Assembly: GCA_018667855.1 (NCBI GenBank)
Contig: JABIRL010000151.1
Coordinates: 1-41,110, forward strand
Length of the DNA stretch: 41,110 nt
Source of the DNA: Rhodospirillaceae bacterium
GTDB taxonomy: Bacteria; Pseudomonadota; Alphaproteobacteria; GCA-2731375
Direction: 5' to 3'
In this document: in pieces, positions 7,521 to 14,956 of the stretch
How positions within the stretch are numbered: position 1 is the stretch's first letter
How the letters are laid out: the number at the start of each line of letters is the position of its first letter
Notes under the pieces: model-generated
The model's input: only the letters and a program-made list of their open reading frames with translations
The model's database searches: none
Told to the model about the DNA's origin: nothing
Made by a program: the position numbers and the translations under genes

Positions 7521-8729
7521 CTACCAGCCCGGCCGGCTATTGATAAGTTCAATCGTCTGCTCGAATGAAGCCGGTTTGCCGATGAAATATCCCTGGCCGT
7601 ACTGACAGCCCAAACTGCGCAACGCATCCATTTGGCTTTTCTCTTCGATGCCTTCGGCCACGATATCCATCTTCAGGGCCAGAGCCAGTTGCGCGACGCT
7701 GTTGACGATCAGCCTGCTGGATTCTGATTTATCCATATTATTGACAAAAGCGCGGTCGATTTTAAGCGTATCCAATGGGAACTGATGCAAATAGCTCAAA
7801 CTTGAATAACCGGTGCCGAAATCATCAATGGCGATCGAGACGCCCAGACCCTTTAATTTTTCCAGTGCGGTGGTGGCGTGCTCGGGGTCCTCGACCAGCA
7901 ATGTCTCCGTAATTTCCAGCTTCAGGATATTCGGATCGACGCCGCTGTTCTTGATGATGCCAGCGATATGGTCGATCTCATCCATCTCGGATAATTGCAG
8001 TCCGGAAATATTCACGCTCATGAAAGCCGGCGGCATATCAGGAAAGGCAGCGTGGAAGTGGCTGGCGAACCGGTGTTGATGCTCGGTGGCCTGTTCCAAG
8101 GCCATGCGGCCAAGTTCAATGATAAGGCCTGTTTTTTCGGCCAGAGAGATGAATTCCATGGGCATGATGAATTCGCCGTCACGTTTACGCCATCGTATCA
8201 GCGCCTCGAACCCGGAAATATGCCCTGCCTGTAGATCAATGATTGGCTGGTAGTGCAATTCAAACTCCGAGGCTTCCAGTCCTCGCCGCATATCCTGTTC
8301 GAATTTAATACGATTAAGGGCGAGTTCGCGAATCTCCTCTAATGATTGATCTCCTTCAACCAAGGTGTCTTTTCGACCCGAGTATTGTCTTTGCGTATCG
8401 CGGAAACGGTTTAATACGACTCGTAACAACAAATTCATTAACGGATCGGCGGTAACGATCGGTTGCTGAAATCGCGAGCGTTGAATAACGATGACTTCGG
8501 TGGCCTCGATCGCGGTTACTGTCGCGGAACGGGGCGCGTCATCGATCATGGACATTTCGCCGAATATTTCGCCGGCGCCGAGTTCGGCGATTTGGATATT
8601 TTTGCCATCGACACTGTCCGAAACGGCGACTTTGCCGCTTTCGATGATGTAGGCATCGCGCGCGTCATCGCCCGACCGGAAGATCACTTCCCCGGCCTCG
8701 AAACGCTTCGAATAAACCATTTCGGCCAT
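7521..8729 (-). CDS. Cyclic-nucleotide-binding domain / EAL c-di-GMP phosphodiesterase
   Basis: The protein has 402 residues. Residues about 5-115 are a CRP-type cyclic-nucleotide-binding fold with the phosphate-binding cassette FGEMSMIDDAPRSAT (56-70), including Glu57 and Arg67. Residues about 143-395 are an EAL domain. The key residues for catalysis and metal binding look complete: E175-A-L, N240, E272, DDFGTG (302-307), K323, E359 and Q379. It should therefore hydrolyse c-di-GMP, possibly under control of cAMP or cGMP. There is no GGDEF domain, signal peptide or membrane segment, so it is cytosolic. It lies on the minus strand between the two sugar operons and shares a 148-base divergent promoter region with the HAD gene. 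Confidence 0.92.
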   Translation of the reverse strand: MAEMVYSKRFEAGEVIFRSGDDARDAYIIESGKVAVSDSVDGKNIQIAELGAGEIFGEMSMIDDAPRSATVTAIEATEVIVIQRSRFQQPIVTADPLMNLLLRVVLNRFRDTQRQYSGRKDTLVEGDQSLEEIRELALNRIKFEQDMRRGLEASEFELHYQPIIDLQAGHISGFEALIRWRKRDGEFIMPMEFISLAEKTGLIIELGRMALEQATEHQHRFASHFHAAFPDMPPAFMSVNISGLQLSEMDEIDHIAGIIKNSGVDPNILKLEITETLLVEDPEHATTALEKLKGLGVSIAIDDFGTGYSSLSYLHQFPLDTLKIDRAFVNNMDKSESSRLIVNSVAQLALALKMDIVAEGIEEKSQMDALRSLGCQYGQGYFIGKPASFEQTIELINSRPGW

Positions 8730-8826
8730 TTAACTTACTCTTCCTCCTCGAACGAACGCGTAAGCCTAGAGGTAGATTCCTAACAAAGTATTCCTGGACC
8801 ATGAAAGTCGTCAATGTAGGGCAATA

Positions 8827-8834
8827 TTAACCAT
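8827..8834 (+). promoter_or_regulatory. TTAACCAT motif in EAL / HAD divergent promoter region
   Basis: The 148 bases between the EAL gene and operon B contain one TTAACCAT, the same CtrA-like half-site found upstream of operon A. No partner TTAA lies seven bases away, so it is an isolated half-site. Two operons of the same cluster sharing the motif is suggestive but weak. Nothing else recognisable was seen in the gap. Confidence 0.25.
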
Positions 8835-8877
8835 TTCCGTGCCTAATCGGGTTCTGAAAAGCTCAGGACGGTCAGGC

Positions 8878-9507
8878 ATGCGTATCGGCATCGATTTCGA
8901 CAATACGATTGCGGGTTACGACACGTTGTTCGCCACTTTGGCGGAGGAGCGTGGTCTGTTTCAGAACGCGCCCCACGATACACCCGTGGGCAAGCGCGAT
9001 CTGCGTGATGCCCTGCGTCGGCGCCCGGAAGGCGAATTGACCTGGCGGCGCTTGCAGGCGGAGGCCTATGGCGGCCGCATGACTGAAGCCGAGCTGTTGG
9101 ACGGTGTGGACCGGTTTATCCAGGCCTGCGGCCAATCAGGTGTCGCGGTGTCCATCGTCTCGCACAAGACCCAACATGCGAATTTTGCATCCGACGGTAC
9201 GGATCTGCGCCGGGCGGCGCTGACCTGGATGGAGGCTCACGGCTTCTTCGACAGTGCCGGTTTGAATTTGCGCCGGGACGACGTGCACTTCGAAAACACC
9301 CGCGCGGCAAAGGTGGCCCGCATTGCCGAGTTGGGCTGCAAATGGTTCATTGACGACCTGGAGGAGGTTTTTTCCGAACCAGGGTTTCCGATCACCGCAA
9401 AAGCCGTTCTGTATGACCCTCATGGCGAAGACAGCGTCGGCAGTGAATTGCTGCGTTGCCGCCATTGGGATGAAATCGGGGGGCATGTGCTTGGCCCCCA
9501 ACACTAG
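8878..9507 (+). CDS. HAD-superfamily phosphatase-like protein
   Basis: The protein has 209 residues. The HAD nucleophile motif is at the very N-terminus (GIDFDNT, Asp6 and Asp8), motif II is the Ser in VSIVSHK (about 91-97), the motif III Lys is in RAAKVARI (Lys145) and the acidic motif IV is KWFIDDLEEV (Asp159/Asp160). All four are present, so phosphatase activity is likely. The ATG at 8878 was preferred over a GTG at 8839 because the Rossmann strand starts there and AGGACGG precedes it. It is the first gene of operon B. GmhB, the heptose bisphosphate phosphatase of the classical pathway, is also a HAD enzyme, so an equivalent step is possible, but the sequence is not a clear GmhB. Confidence 0.78.
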   Translation: MRIGIDFDNTIAGYDTLFATLAEERGLFQNAPHDTPVGKRDLRDALRRRPEGELTWRRLQAEAYGGRMTEAELLDGVDRFIQACGQSGVAVSIVSHKTQHANFASDGTDLRRAALTWMEAHGFFDSAGLNLRRDDVHFENTRAAKVARIAELGCKWFIDDLEEVFSEPGFPITAKAVLYDPHGEDSVGSELLRCRHWDEIGGHVLGPQH

Positions 9508-9529
9508 ATTTGACACTAGCATCGACACG

Positions 9530-10549
9530 ATGGAAGCAGCCGAACAGGCGGCGACCGCCCTGCTGGGCGATCCCGTGCGGCGGGTCAGTCAGCAGCGGGG
9601 CGGGGGCAATAACCGCCTGTACAGGATTGAAGGCGCTGATGGCCGGCATTATGCCTTGAAGACCTACTTGCATGGTTCGGGTGATGATCGTGACCGGCTA
9701 GGGGCAGAGTTCGGCGGCCTGGCTTTCCTGCGGGCCCAGGGTCTGGACAGCCAAGTACCGCGTGCCGTGGCCCGGGACCCATCCCGTCATTGCGCGTTAT
9801 TCGGCTGGGTCGATGGCGATGCGGTTGATCACCCCACCCCCCGGGATCTGTTTCAGGCCTTGTGCTTTGTCCTCGACCTTTATCGTTTGGCGCAACGACC
9901 GGAGGCGGCGGCCTTGCCCCTGGCATCAGAGGCCTGCTTGTCCGGCGCGGAAGTGGCGCGTCAGATCGATCGCCGCCTGGATCGCCTGCTGGCTATTTGC
10001 GATCAGCGCCTGCGGGCATTTCTGATCGACGTCTTTGCCCCGGCGCATGAAAAATACTGTGATCTGGCGATGGCGCGGTATGAAGACATGCAGTTGGATT
10101 TCGCCCAATCCATCGACCATGCGGCGTTGACGTTGTCGCCGTCCGACTTCGGCTTTCACAATGCCATTCGCCGGACCGATGGACGGCTGGTGTTTATCGA
10201 TTTTGAATATTTTGGCTGGGATGATCCGGTCAAGCTGGTCGCCGATTTCCTCCTCCATCCCGGCATGAGCCTGGACGTGGAATTGCGCCGGCGATTTCGC
10301 CGTGGCGCGGTGGCCGTTTTCGGCGGCGATCATGGTTTCGAAGCACGCCTGCGGGCGTTGTTCCCACTTTATGCTTTGCGCTGGTGTCTGATCGTGCTGA
10401 ACGAATTTCTGCCCGAACGCTGGCAGCGTCGGGATTACGCCGGTGCCCACCAGGATCGGGAATACGCCCTGAGTACCCAATTGGCCAAGGCAAAGGCCAT
10501 GCTGCGTCAGCTTGAGGACGCGAATGAAGAGGTTTTTGAAGATGATTGA
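9530..10549 (+). CDS. APH / choline-kinase-fold phosphotransferase
   Basis: The protein has 339 residues. The kinase fold is shown by a Gly-rich loop (RGGGNNRLYRI, about 23-33), the ATP-binding Lys in YALKTYL (Lys44), a catalytic loop LSPSDFGFHNAI (Asp206, Asn211) and the metal-binding VFIDFEYFGWDDPVKL (Asp224, Glu226). The usual HxD of the loop reads SxSD, which is common in divergent APH members. In this setting a sugar or polyol is a more likely acceptor than an antibiotic; anomeric sugar kinases such as AmgK share the fold. An ATG at 9485 behind a G-run would extend it and overlap the HAD gene. The 3' end overlaps the transketolase start. Confidence 0.72.
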   Translation: MEAAEQAATALLGDPVRRVSQQRGGGNNRLYRIEGADGRHYALKTYLHGSGDDRDRLGAEFGGLAFLRAQGLDSQVPRAVARDPSRHCALFGWVDGDAVDHPTPRDLFQALCFVLDLYRLAQRPEAAALPLASEACLSGAEVARQIDRRLDRLLAICDQRLRAFLIDVFAPAHEKYCDLAMARYEDMQLDFAQSIDHAALTLSPSDFGFHNAIRRTDGRLVFIDFEYFGWDDPVKLVADFLLHPGMSLDVELRRRFRRGAVAVFGGDHGFEARLRALFPLYALRWCLIVLNEFLPERWQRRDYAGAHQDREYALSTQLAKAKAMLRQLEDANEEVFEDD

Positions 10550-11399
10550 TTTGGCCGCCTTGGAGCGCGAGGCGCACACTGTATATGAACCTGTCGCGCT
10601 GGACCGCCGTTCCCGTGATTTACGCAAACTTGTGGTGCGCGGCCTGGTTGGCGGCGGCCGTGGCCATTTAGGCTCCGCCCTCTCCGCGGTGGAGATCGTG
10701 CGGGTCCTGTATGACGACATCATGGCCCATGATGCAGCCCGCCCTAATTGGGAGGCGCGCGACCGCTTTTTGTTATCCAAGGGCCATGGCTGTTTGGCGC
10801 AATACGCAGTGTTGGCCGACGAGGGTTATTTCCCAAAGGCTGAGTTGGATCGCTTCTGCCGCTTTGATGGCATCCTGGGCGGGCATCCGGATGCGGGCAA
10901 GGTACCTGGTGTCGAGGCCTCCACGGGCGCCTTGGGCCACGGCCCCTCCATCGCCGTCGGTATGGCGGTGGCGGCCAAACTGAAGGGCTCGGCCCATCGT
11001 GTTTTCTGCGTCACCGGCGATGGCGAGATCAATGAAGGTGCCGTCTGGGAAGCCGCAATGGCAGCTGGCAAACACCAATTGGACAATCTGACCATCATCG
11101 TCGATTACAACAAGCTGCAATCGTATGACCGCACGGAGGTTGTCCAGGATCTGGAACCCCTGACGTCGAAATGGGAAAGCTTTGGCTTTGCCGTGCGTAA
11201 CGTGGACGGCCATGATGTGGAAGCCTTGCGTCGGACCTTTTCGACGCTGCCATTTGCGACGGGGCGCCCCAACGCGGTGATCGCCCATACCATTAAAAGC
11301 CGGGGCGTGGCCCATGCCGAGGGCGATCCGTCCTGGCACCACAAATCAAAGATGACGGACGAAGAAATCGCGGGTGTTTTGGCCGCGATTGAAGGTTGA
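10524..11399 (+). CDS. Transketolase, N-terminal (TPP-binding) subunit
   Basis: The protein has 291 residues, the size of stand-alone transketolase N-terminal subunits. It shows GRGHLGSALS (46-54), SKGHGCLAQY (His88), STGALGHGPS and the thiamine diphosphate motif GDGEINEG ... DYN (165-196). With the next gene it forms a complete two-chain transketolase that moves a two-carbon ketol unit between sugar phosphates. ATG 10524 was chosen because GAGGA lies 5 bases upstream; ATG 10542 is the other option. It overlaps the kinase gene by 26 bases. Inside a surface-sugar cluster it probably supplies or extends a sugar precursor instead of serving central metabolism, but this is inferred. Confidence 0.9.
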   Translation: MKRFLKMIDLAALEREAHTVYEPVALDRRSRDLRKLVVRGLVGGGRGHLGSALSAVEIVRVLYDDIMAHDAARPNWEARDRFLLSKGHGCLAQYAVLADEGYFPKAELDRFCRFDGILGGHPDAGKVPGVEASTGALGHGPSIAVGMAVAAKLKGSAHRVFCVTGDGEINEGAVWEAAMAAGKHQLDNLTIIVDYNKLQSYDRTEVVQDLEPLTSKWESFGFAVRNVDGHDVEALRRTFSTLPFATGRPNAVIAHTIKSRGVAHAEGDPSWHHKSKMTDEEIAGVLAAIEG

Positions 11400-11408
11400 G
11401 GATAGATC

Positions 11409-12353
11409 ATGCGTAAAACATGTCTTGATGTTGTTTATGAGCTGGCCAAGAAGGACGACCGTGTGGTCTTCATCGGCTCCGACCTGGGCGCCGGTACCTT
11501 GGATCAGTTCCGTGATGAAATGCCGGACCGGTTTTTCATGGAAGGGGTCTCTGAACAGAACCTGATCGGCATGGCGGCCGGCCTGGCGATGGAAGGCTTT
11601 ATTCCTTACGTCAATACCATCGCCACCTTCATCACCCGGCGCTGTTACGAACAGGTGGCCGTGGATCTATGCCTCCATAATCTACCGGTCAAGCTGATCG
11701 CCAATGGCGGCGGCCTGGTTTATGCCCCGCTGGGGCCGACCCATCTGGCCATTGAGGATATGGCCATATTACGGGCGCTGCCGCGCATGACCGTGTTCGC
11801 ACCCTGCGACAAGGAAGAGATGGCGCGCCTGGTACCGCAAACCTTGGAAATGAGTGGTCCCAGCTATATCCGTCTGGCCAAGGGCGGTGACGAGATCGTC
11901 TCCCATGCGGATCGTGGATTCGAGATCGGCAAGGCTATTCAGATGCGCAAATCGGGGAAAGTCCTGATCGTCGGCACCGGTATCACCACCACCCGCGCGT
12001 TGCATGCGGCCGAGGAGCTGGCGGACGAGGGCATCGAATGCGGTGTCCTGCATATGCACACGGTCAAACCCTTGGACGAAGACGCCATACTGTCGCAGCT
12101 GGATGATGTGGAGCTGCTGGTCACGGTGGAAGAACACACTTTGGTCGGTGGTCTGGGCAGCGCCGTGGGCGATCTGTTGCTGGACAAGGCGCCAAGGGCC
12201 GCCAGCCGACTTATTCGTCTTGGCATCCCCGATCTTTTTTCCGACAAATACGGTACCCAGGACGAATTGCTGGAATATTACGGACTGCAAGGCCCGCAAA
12301 TCGCTCAACGCATTCGCGACACACTGAATGGCGATGAGGAAAAAGTCGCATGA
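11409..12353 (+). CDS. Transketolase, C-terminal (pyrimidine-binding) subunit
   Basis: The protein has 314 residues. It contains the catalytic Glu that activates the TPP aminopyrimidine (MEGVSEQNLIGMAAGLA, Glu49), the strand YVNTIATFITRRCYEQ, and the C-terminal transketolase domain with LIVGTGITTTRAL and TVEEHTLVGGLGSAV. GAGGATAG lies just upstream of the ATG, 9 bases after the N-subunit stop. It is the partner of the preceding gene. The split form is common in archaea and in bacterial accessory pathways. The stop overlaps the oxygenase ATG (ATGA). Confidence 0.9.
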   Translation: MRKTCLDVVYELAKKDDRVVFIGSDLGAGTLDQFRDEMPDRFFMEGVSEQNLIGMAAGLAMEGFIPYVNTIATFITRRCYEQVAVDLCLHNLPVKLIANGGGLVYAPLGPTHLAIEDMAILRALPRMTVFAPCDKEEMARLVPQTLEMSGPSYIRLAKGGDEIVSHADRGFEIGKAIQMRKSGKVLIVGTGITTTRALHAAEELADEGIECGVLHMHTVKPLDEDAILSQLDDVELLVTVEEHTLVGGLGSAVGDLLLDKAPRAASRLIRLGIPDLFSDKYGTQDELLEYYGLQGPQIAQRIRDTLNGDEEKVA

Positions 12354-13177
12354 ACTTTGCCTTACCCCGCGTTGATGGCTTCCTGAATTCGGACGAAGCC
12401 GCCTTGGGCGCGCAATACTTGCAACGGGGCTATGTCATCGCACCGGTCGCTGACCGTGTAGCGTTGGACCGCCTGCGCGATGCCATGGCCGGGATCGCGG
12501 CCAAGCACCTGGGTCTTGGGACGTCGCGGGATCCGGGCGCCCTGTTGGATGATATCCACGGCAGCGTGGAGGCGGAGGCATTGAACGCCCTGCGCATGGC
12601 GGTGATCAATGGCGTCAACGATCTGCCTTGGGCGAGACAGGTCTATTTCGAACTGGCCCGACCCTTGCTGGAAGCCATTGTTGGCAACGAATTGGCCATG
12701 CAGCGGCGTTTGAACCTGTCGATCCAGATGCCTGGCGATGATTCCTCCCTGTTGGCCGTGCACGCCGATGTCTGGGACGGGGACAGCCCGTTTGAAGTGG
12801 TGGTCTGGCTGCCGTTCGTGGACTGTTTCAACACCAAGACCATGTTCCTGCTGCCGCCTGAAAAGGGGGGGGAGGTCGAGGCCCGCATGGCGGACTTCGA
12901 TGGCGGCGATACGGATGATCTGTTCGCCGCGATCGAGGATGATTTGATCTGGCTGGATGTGCCTTACGGCCATGTTCTGCTGTTCAACCAAAACCTCATG
13001 CACGGCAACCGCATCAATCGCGAGGGCGGCACCCGCTGGACCATGAATTGCCGTTTCAAGGGGCTGTTTTCGCCCTATGCCGGCAAGCGTCTGGGCGAAT
13101 TCTTCGAGCCTATCACCGTGCGTCCCGCCAGTCGGGTTGGCATGAATTATGAATTTCCGGATGGCTTTCGTGAATAA
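12350..13177 (+). CDS. 2OG-Fe(II) oxygenase of the sporadic carbohydrate cluster type
   Basis: The protein has 275 residues and a double-stranded beta-helix oxygenase pattern: HxD at His138/Asp140 (VHADVWDGDSPFEVV), a distal His218 (NQNLMHGNRINREGG) and an Arg for 2-oxoglutarate (Arg229). All iron ligands are present. It resembles phytanoyl-CoA dioxygenases only in the core. Because the next gene is LIC12192-like, I place it in the oxygenase family that accompanies that protein in carbohydrate loci (from memory of the family names). Likely role: hydroxylation or oxidative modification of a sugar or its conjugate. It carries a run of eight G inside the reading frame. Confidence 0.78.
   Translation: MNFALPRVDGFLNSDEAALGAQYLQRGYVIAPVADRVALDRLRDAMAGIAAKHLGLGTSRDPGALLDDIHGSVEAEALNALRMAVINGVNDLPWARQVYFELARPLLEAIVGNELAMQRRLNLSIQMPGDDSSLLAVHADVWDGDSPFEVVVWLPFVDCFNTKTMFLLPPEKGGEVEARMADFDGGDTDDLFAAIEDDLIWLDVPYGHVLLFNQNLMHGNRINREGGTRWTMNCRFKGLFSPYAGKRLGEFFEPITVRPASRVGMNYEFPDGFRE
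12865..12872 (+). repeat. Homopolymer of eight G within the oxygenase gene
   Basis: Four A are followed by eight G within codons for Glu-Lys-Gly-Gly-Glu. It is the longest G-run I noticed in the window. Such runs are slippage-prone and act as on/off switches in glycan genes of some bacteria; here it is only a length observation. Confidence 0.6.
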
Positions 13178-13586
13178 ACTCAACAACAGCCCGGGCGGCC
13201 ACCGGGGCTATATCGCCTCCCGCCCGGTGCGCGGGCAGGACTGGCCCCAGCATGTGCAGAACTTGGTGGTGCGTGATTATGCCCAGCGGAATAATCTGCA
13301 CTATCTGCTCAGCGCCACGGAATACGCAATGGATGCCTGTTATATGAACATGGAGACCGTTTTGGGCGAACTTGATCGTATCCAAGGGGTAATATGTTTT
13401 TCCCTGTTCATGCTGCCGGTCAGGGCGGAACGGCGGGCGGCCCTGTATGAACGCATTTTCGAGGCCGGGGCCGACCTGCACGGGGCCCTCGAGAACATGG
13501 CCATCCGCGGCCCGGAAGATGCCGCCAGATTGGAAGATATTTTTCTGGTCGACCGTCATGCCGCCACATCATTGCCGGTGAACTGA
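13149..13586 (+). CDS. Sporadic carbohydrate cluster protein, LIC12192-like
   Basis: The protein has up to 145 residues. After a short leader it reads GYIASRPVRG, then WPQHVQNLVVRDYAQ, then LHYLLSATEYAMD, ending with a helical region. I recognise this as the family named after Leptospira LIC12192, known only from scattered carbohydrate loci and without assigned activity. It has no signal peptide or membrane segment. The ATG at 13149 overlaps the oxygenase gene by 29 bases; ATG 13161 or GTG 13170 (with GGATGG upstream) may be the true start. It is followed after 1 base by a methyltransferase. The family call is from memory of its conserved segments. Confidence 0.75.
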   Translation: MNFRMAFVNKLNNSPGGHRGYIASRPVRGQDWPQHVQNLVVRDYAQRNNLHYLLSATEYAMDACYMNMETVLGELDRIQGVICFSLFMLPVRAERRAALYERIFEAGADLHGALENMAIRGPEDAARLEDIFLVDRHAATSLPVN

Positions 13587-13587
13587 A

Positions 13588-14250
13588 ATGGCCGTCGTGG
13601 ATTTCGTGGGTATCGTGCACAAATCGACCCAGCGGGACTATGTCCAGCGTGTGGTGGAGCATGACAAAGCGGAATGCGCCGAAGTCGCGGGCAAGTTCGG
13701 CAAGGATTATTGGGACGGCGACCGGCGCTACGGCTTCGGTGGCTATTACTATGATGGCCGCTGGCGCAAGGTCGCGGACGCCATGGTGGCGCATTATGAC
13801 TTGCAACCCGGAGCCAGGATCCTGGATATCGGCTGCGGCAAGGGTTTCCTGCTTTACGAGTTCACCCAGGCCCTGGAAGGCGCCCAGGTCAGCGGCATTG
13901 ATATTTCCCAATACGGCATCGAAAACGCCAAGGAGGAGGTTCGGGAGAGTCTCCAAGTGGGCCATTGCCAGGACCTACCTTATGAAGACAATGAATTCGA
14001 ATTTGTGTATTCAATCAATACCTTTCATAATCTTTTTAACTATGAACTTCATCCATCTTTGCAGGAAATGCAACGGGTGGGCAAGGGCGCGAAGCACATT
14101 ACGATCGAGAGCTACCGCAACGAGTCGGAGAAGGCAAATCTGCTCTATTGGCAGCTGACCTGCCGGGCTTTCATGATGCCTGGAGAGTGGGAATTTGCCT
14201 TCGCGCAGGCCGGTTATGACGGCGATTACGGCTATATCACCTTTGAATAA
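13588..14250 (+). CDS. SAM-dependent methyltransferase, class I
   Basis: The protein has 220 residues. The SAM-binding motif ARILDIGCGKGFLL is at about 76-89, with the acidic strand end VSGIDIS (101-107) and a post-I segment CQDLPYEDNEFEFVYSIN. The N-terminal 60 residues are aromatic-rich (YWDGDRRYGFGGYYYDGRW) and may bind substrate. It sits 1 base after the LIC12192-like gene, so it is co-translated. Likely role: methylation of the sugar, its nucleotide-linked form or an attached group. The acceptor cannot be read from sequence. Confidence 0.82.
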   Translation: MAVVDFVGIVHKSTQRDYVQRVVEHDKAECAEVAGKFGKDYWDGDRRYGFGGYYYDGRWRKVADAMVAHYDLQPGARILDIGCGKGFLLYEFTQALEGAQVSGIDISQYGIENAKEEVRESLQVGHCQDLPYEDNEFEFVYSINTFHNLFNYELHPSLQEMQRVGKGAKHITIESYRNESEKANLLYWQLTCRAFMMPGEWEFAFAQAGYDGDYGYITFE

Positions 14251-14278
14251 TGATAAATCGGGATATCGATTAGGTACC

Positions 14279-14956
14279 ATGGCGAGAACCCAGGAAGCAC
14301 AGTACGAAGATTGCCTGCGGGCGGCGGAGGAATCCGGCATTGATAATTTGGGCGTGATGACCAATCAGGTCTGGCGCGATGATCCGCGCCGCCTTGCCAT
14401 TTTGCTCTCCCGCTACAAGTTCGTGGCCAAGATGCTGTCGGGCAAGCGCCGGGTGGTGGAAGTGGGCTGCGGTGATGCCTTTGGCAGCCGCGTGGTGCAA
14501 CAGGAAACCGGCGAATTGACCGTTCTTGATATAGATCCGGTGTTCATCGCCGATATCGAGCGGCGCATGCATCCCGATTGGCCCATGACACCGGCGGTCC
14601 ACGACATGCTGTCGGGCCCCTATCCGGGTATATTCGATGCCGCCTACAGTTTGGATGTGCTGGAACATATCCCCGCCGAACACGAAGAAGCTTTTCTGCG
14701 GAATATTCTTTCCTCCCTTACCAAGGAAGGCGCCCTTATTGTCGGCATGCCGTCCCTGGACAGTCAGGAACACGCCTCGCCGCAAAGCAAGATCGGTCAC
14801 ATCAATTGCAAGCACGGGGGCGATTTCAAAGCGCTGATGGAACGCCACTTCGACAATGTTTTCGTCTTTTCCATGAATGACGAGGTGGTGCATACGGGCT
14901 TCTGGCCCATGGCCCACTATTACCTGGCGCTCTGTTGTGGTAAGCGCTCCGCCTAG
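14279..14956 (+). CDS. SAM-dependent methyltransferase, class I (second)
   Basis: The protein has 225 residues. Motif I is VVEVGCGDAFGS (59-70), followed by LTVLDIDP and the motif IV-like AAYSLDVLEHIPAEHEEAF, typical of small-molecule and sugar methyltransferases. It is unlike its upstream neighbour outside the SAM core, so it is not a simple duplicate. The ATG at 14279 has TTAGG close upstream. Its 3' end overlaps the reductase start by 20 bases. Acceptor unknown. Confidence 0.8.
   Translation: MARTQEAQYEDCLRAAEESGIDNLGVMTNQVWRDDPRRLAILLSRYKFVAKMLSGKRRVVEVGCGDAFGSRVVQQETGELTVLDIDPVFIADIERRMHPDWPMTPAVHDMLSGPYPGIFDAAYSLDVLEHIPAEHEEAFLRNILSSLTKEGALIVGMPSLDSQEHASPQSKIGHINCKHGGDFKALMERHFDNVFVFSMNDEVVHTGFWPMAHYYLALCCGKRSA

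Noticed and set aside
9926..10780. 284-residue open frame on the minus strand
   Set aside because: Antisense to the APH-fold kinase and transketolase genes, with no recognisable motif; the plus-strand genes have conserved domains.
12362..13186. 274-residue open frame on the minus strand
   Set aside because: Antisense to the oxygenase gene with no family pattern; composition typical of a shadow.
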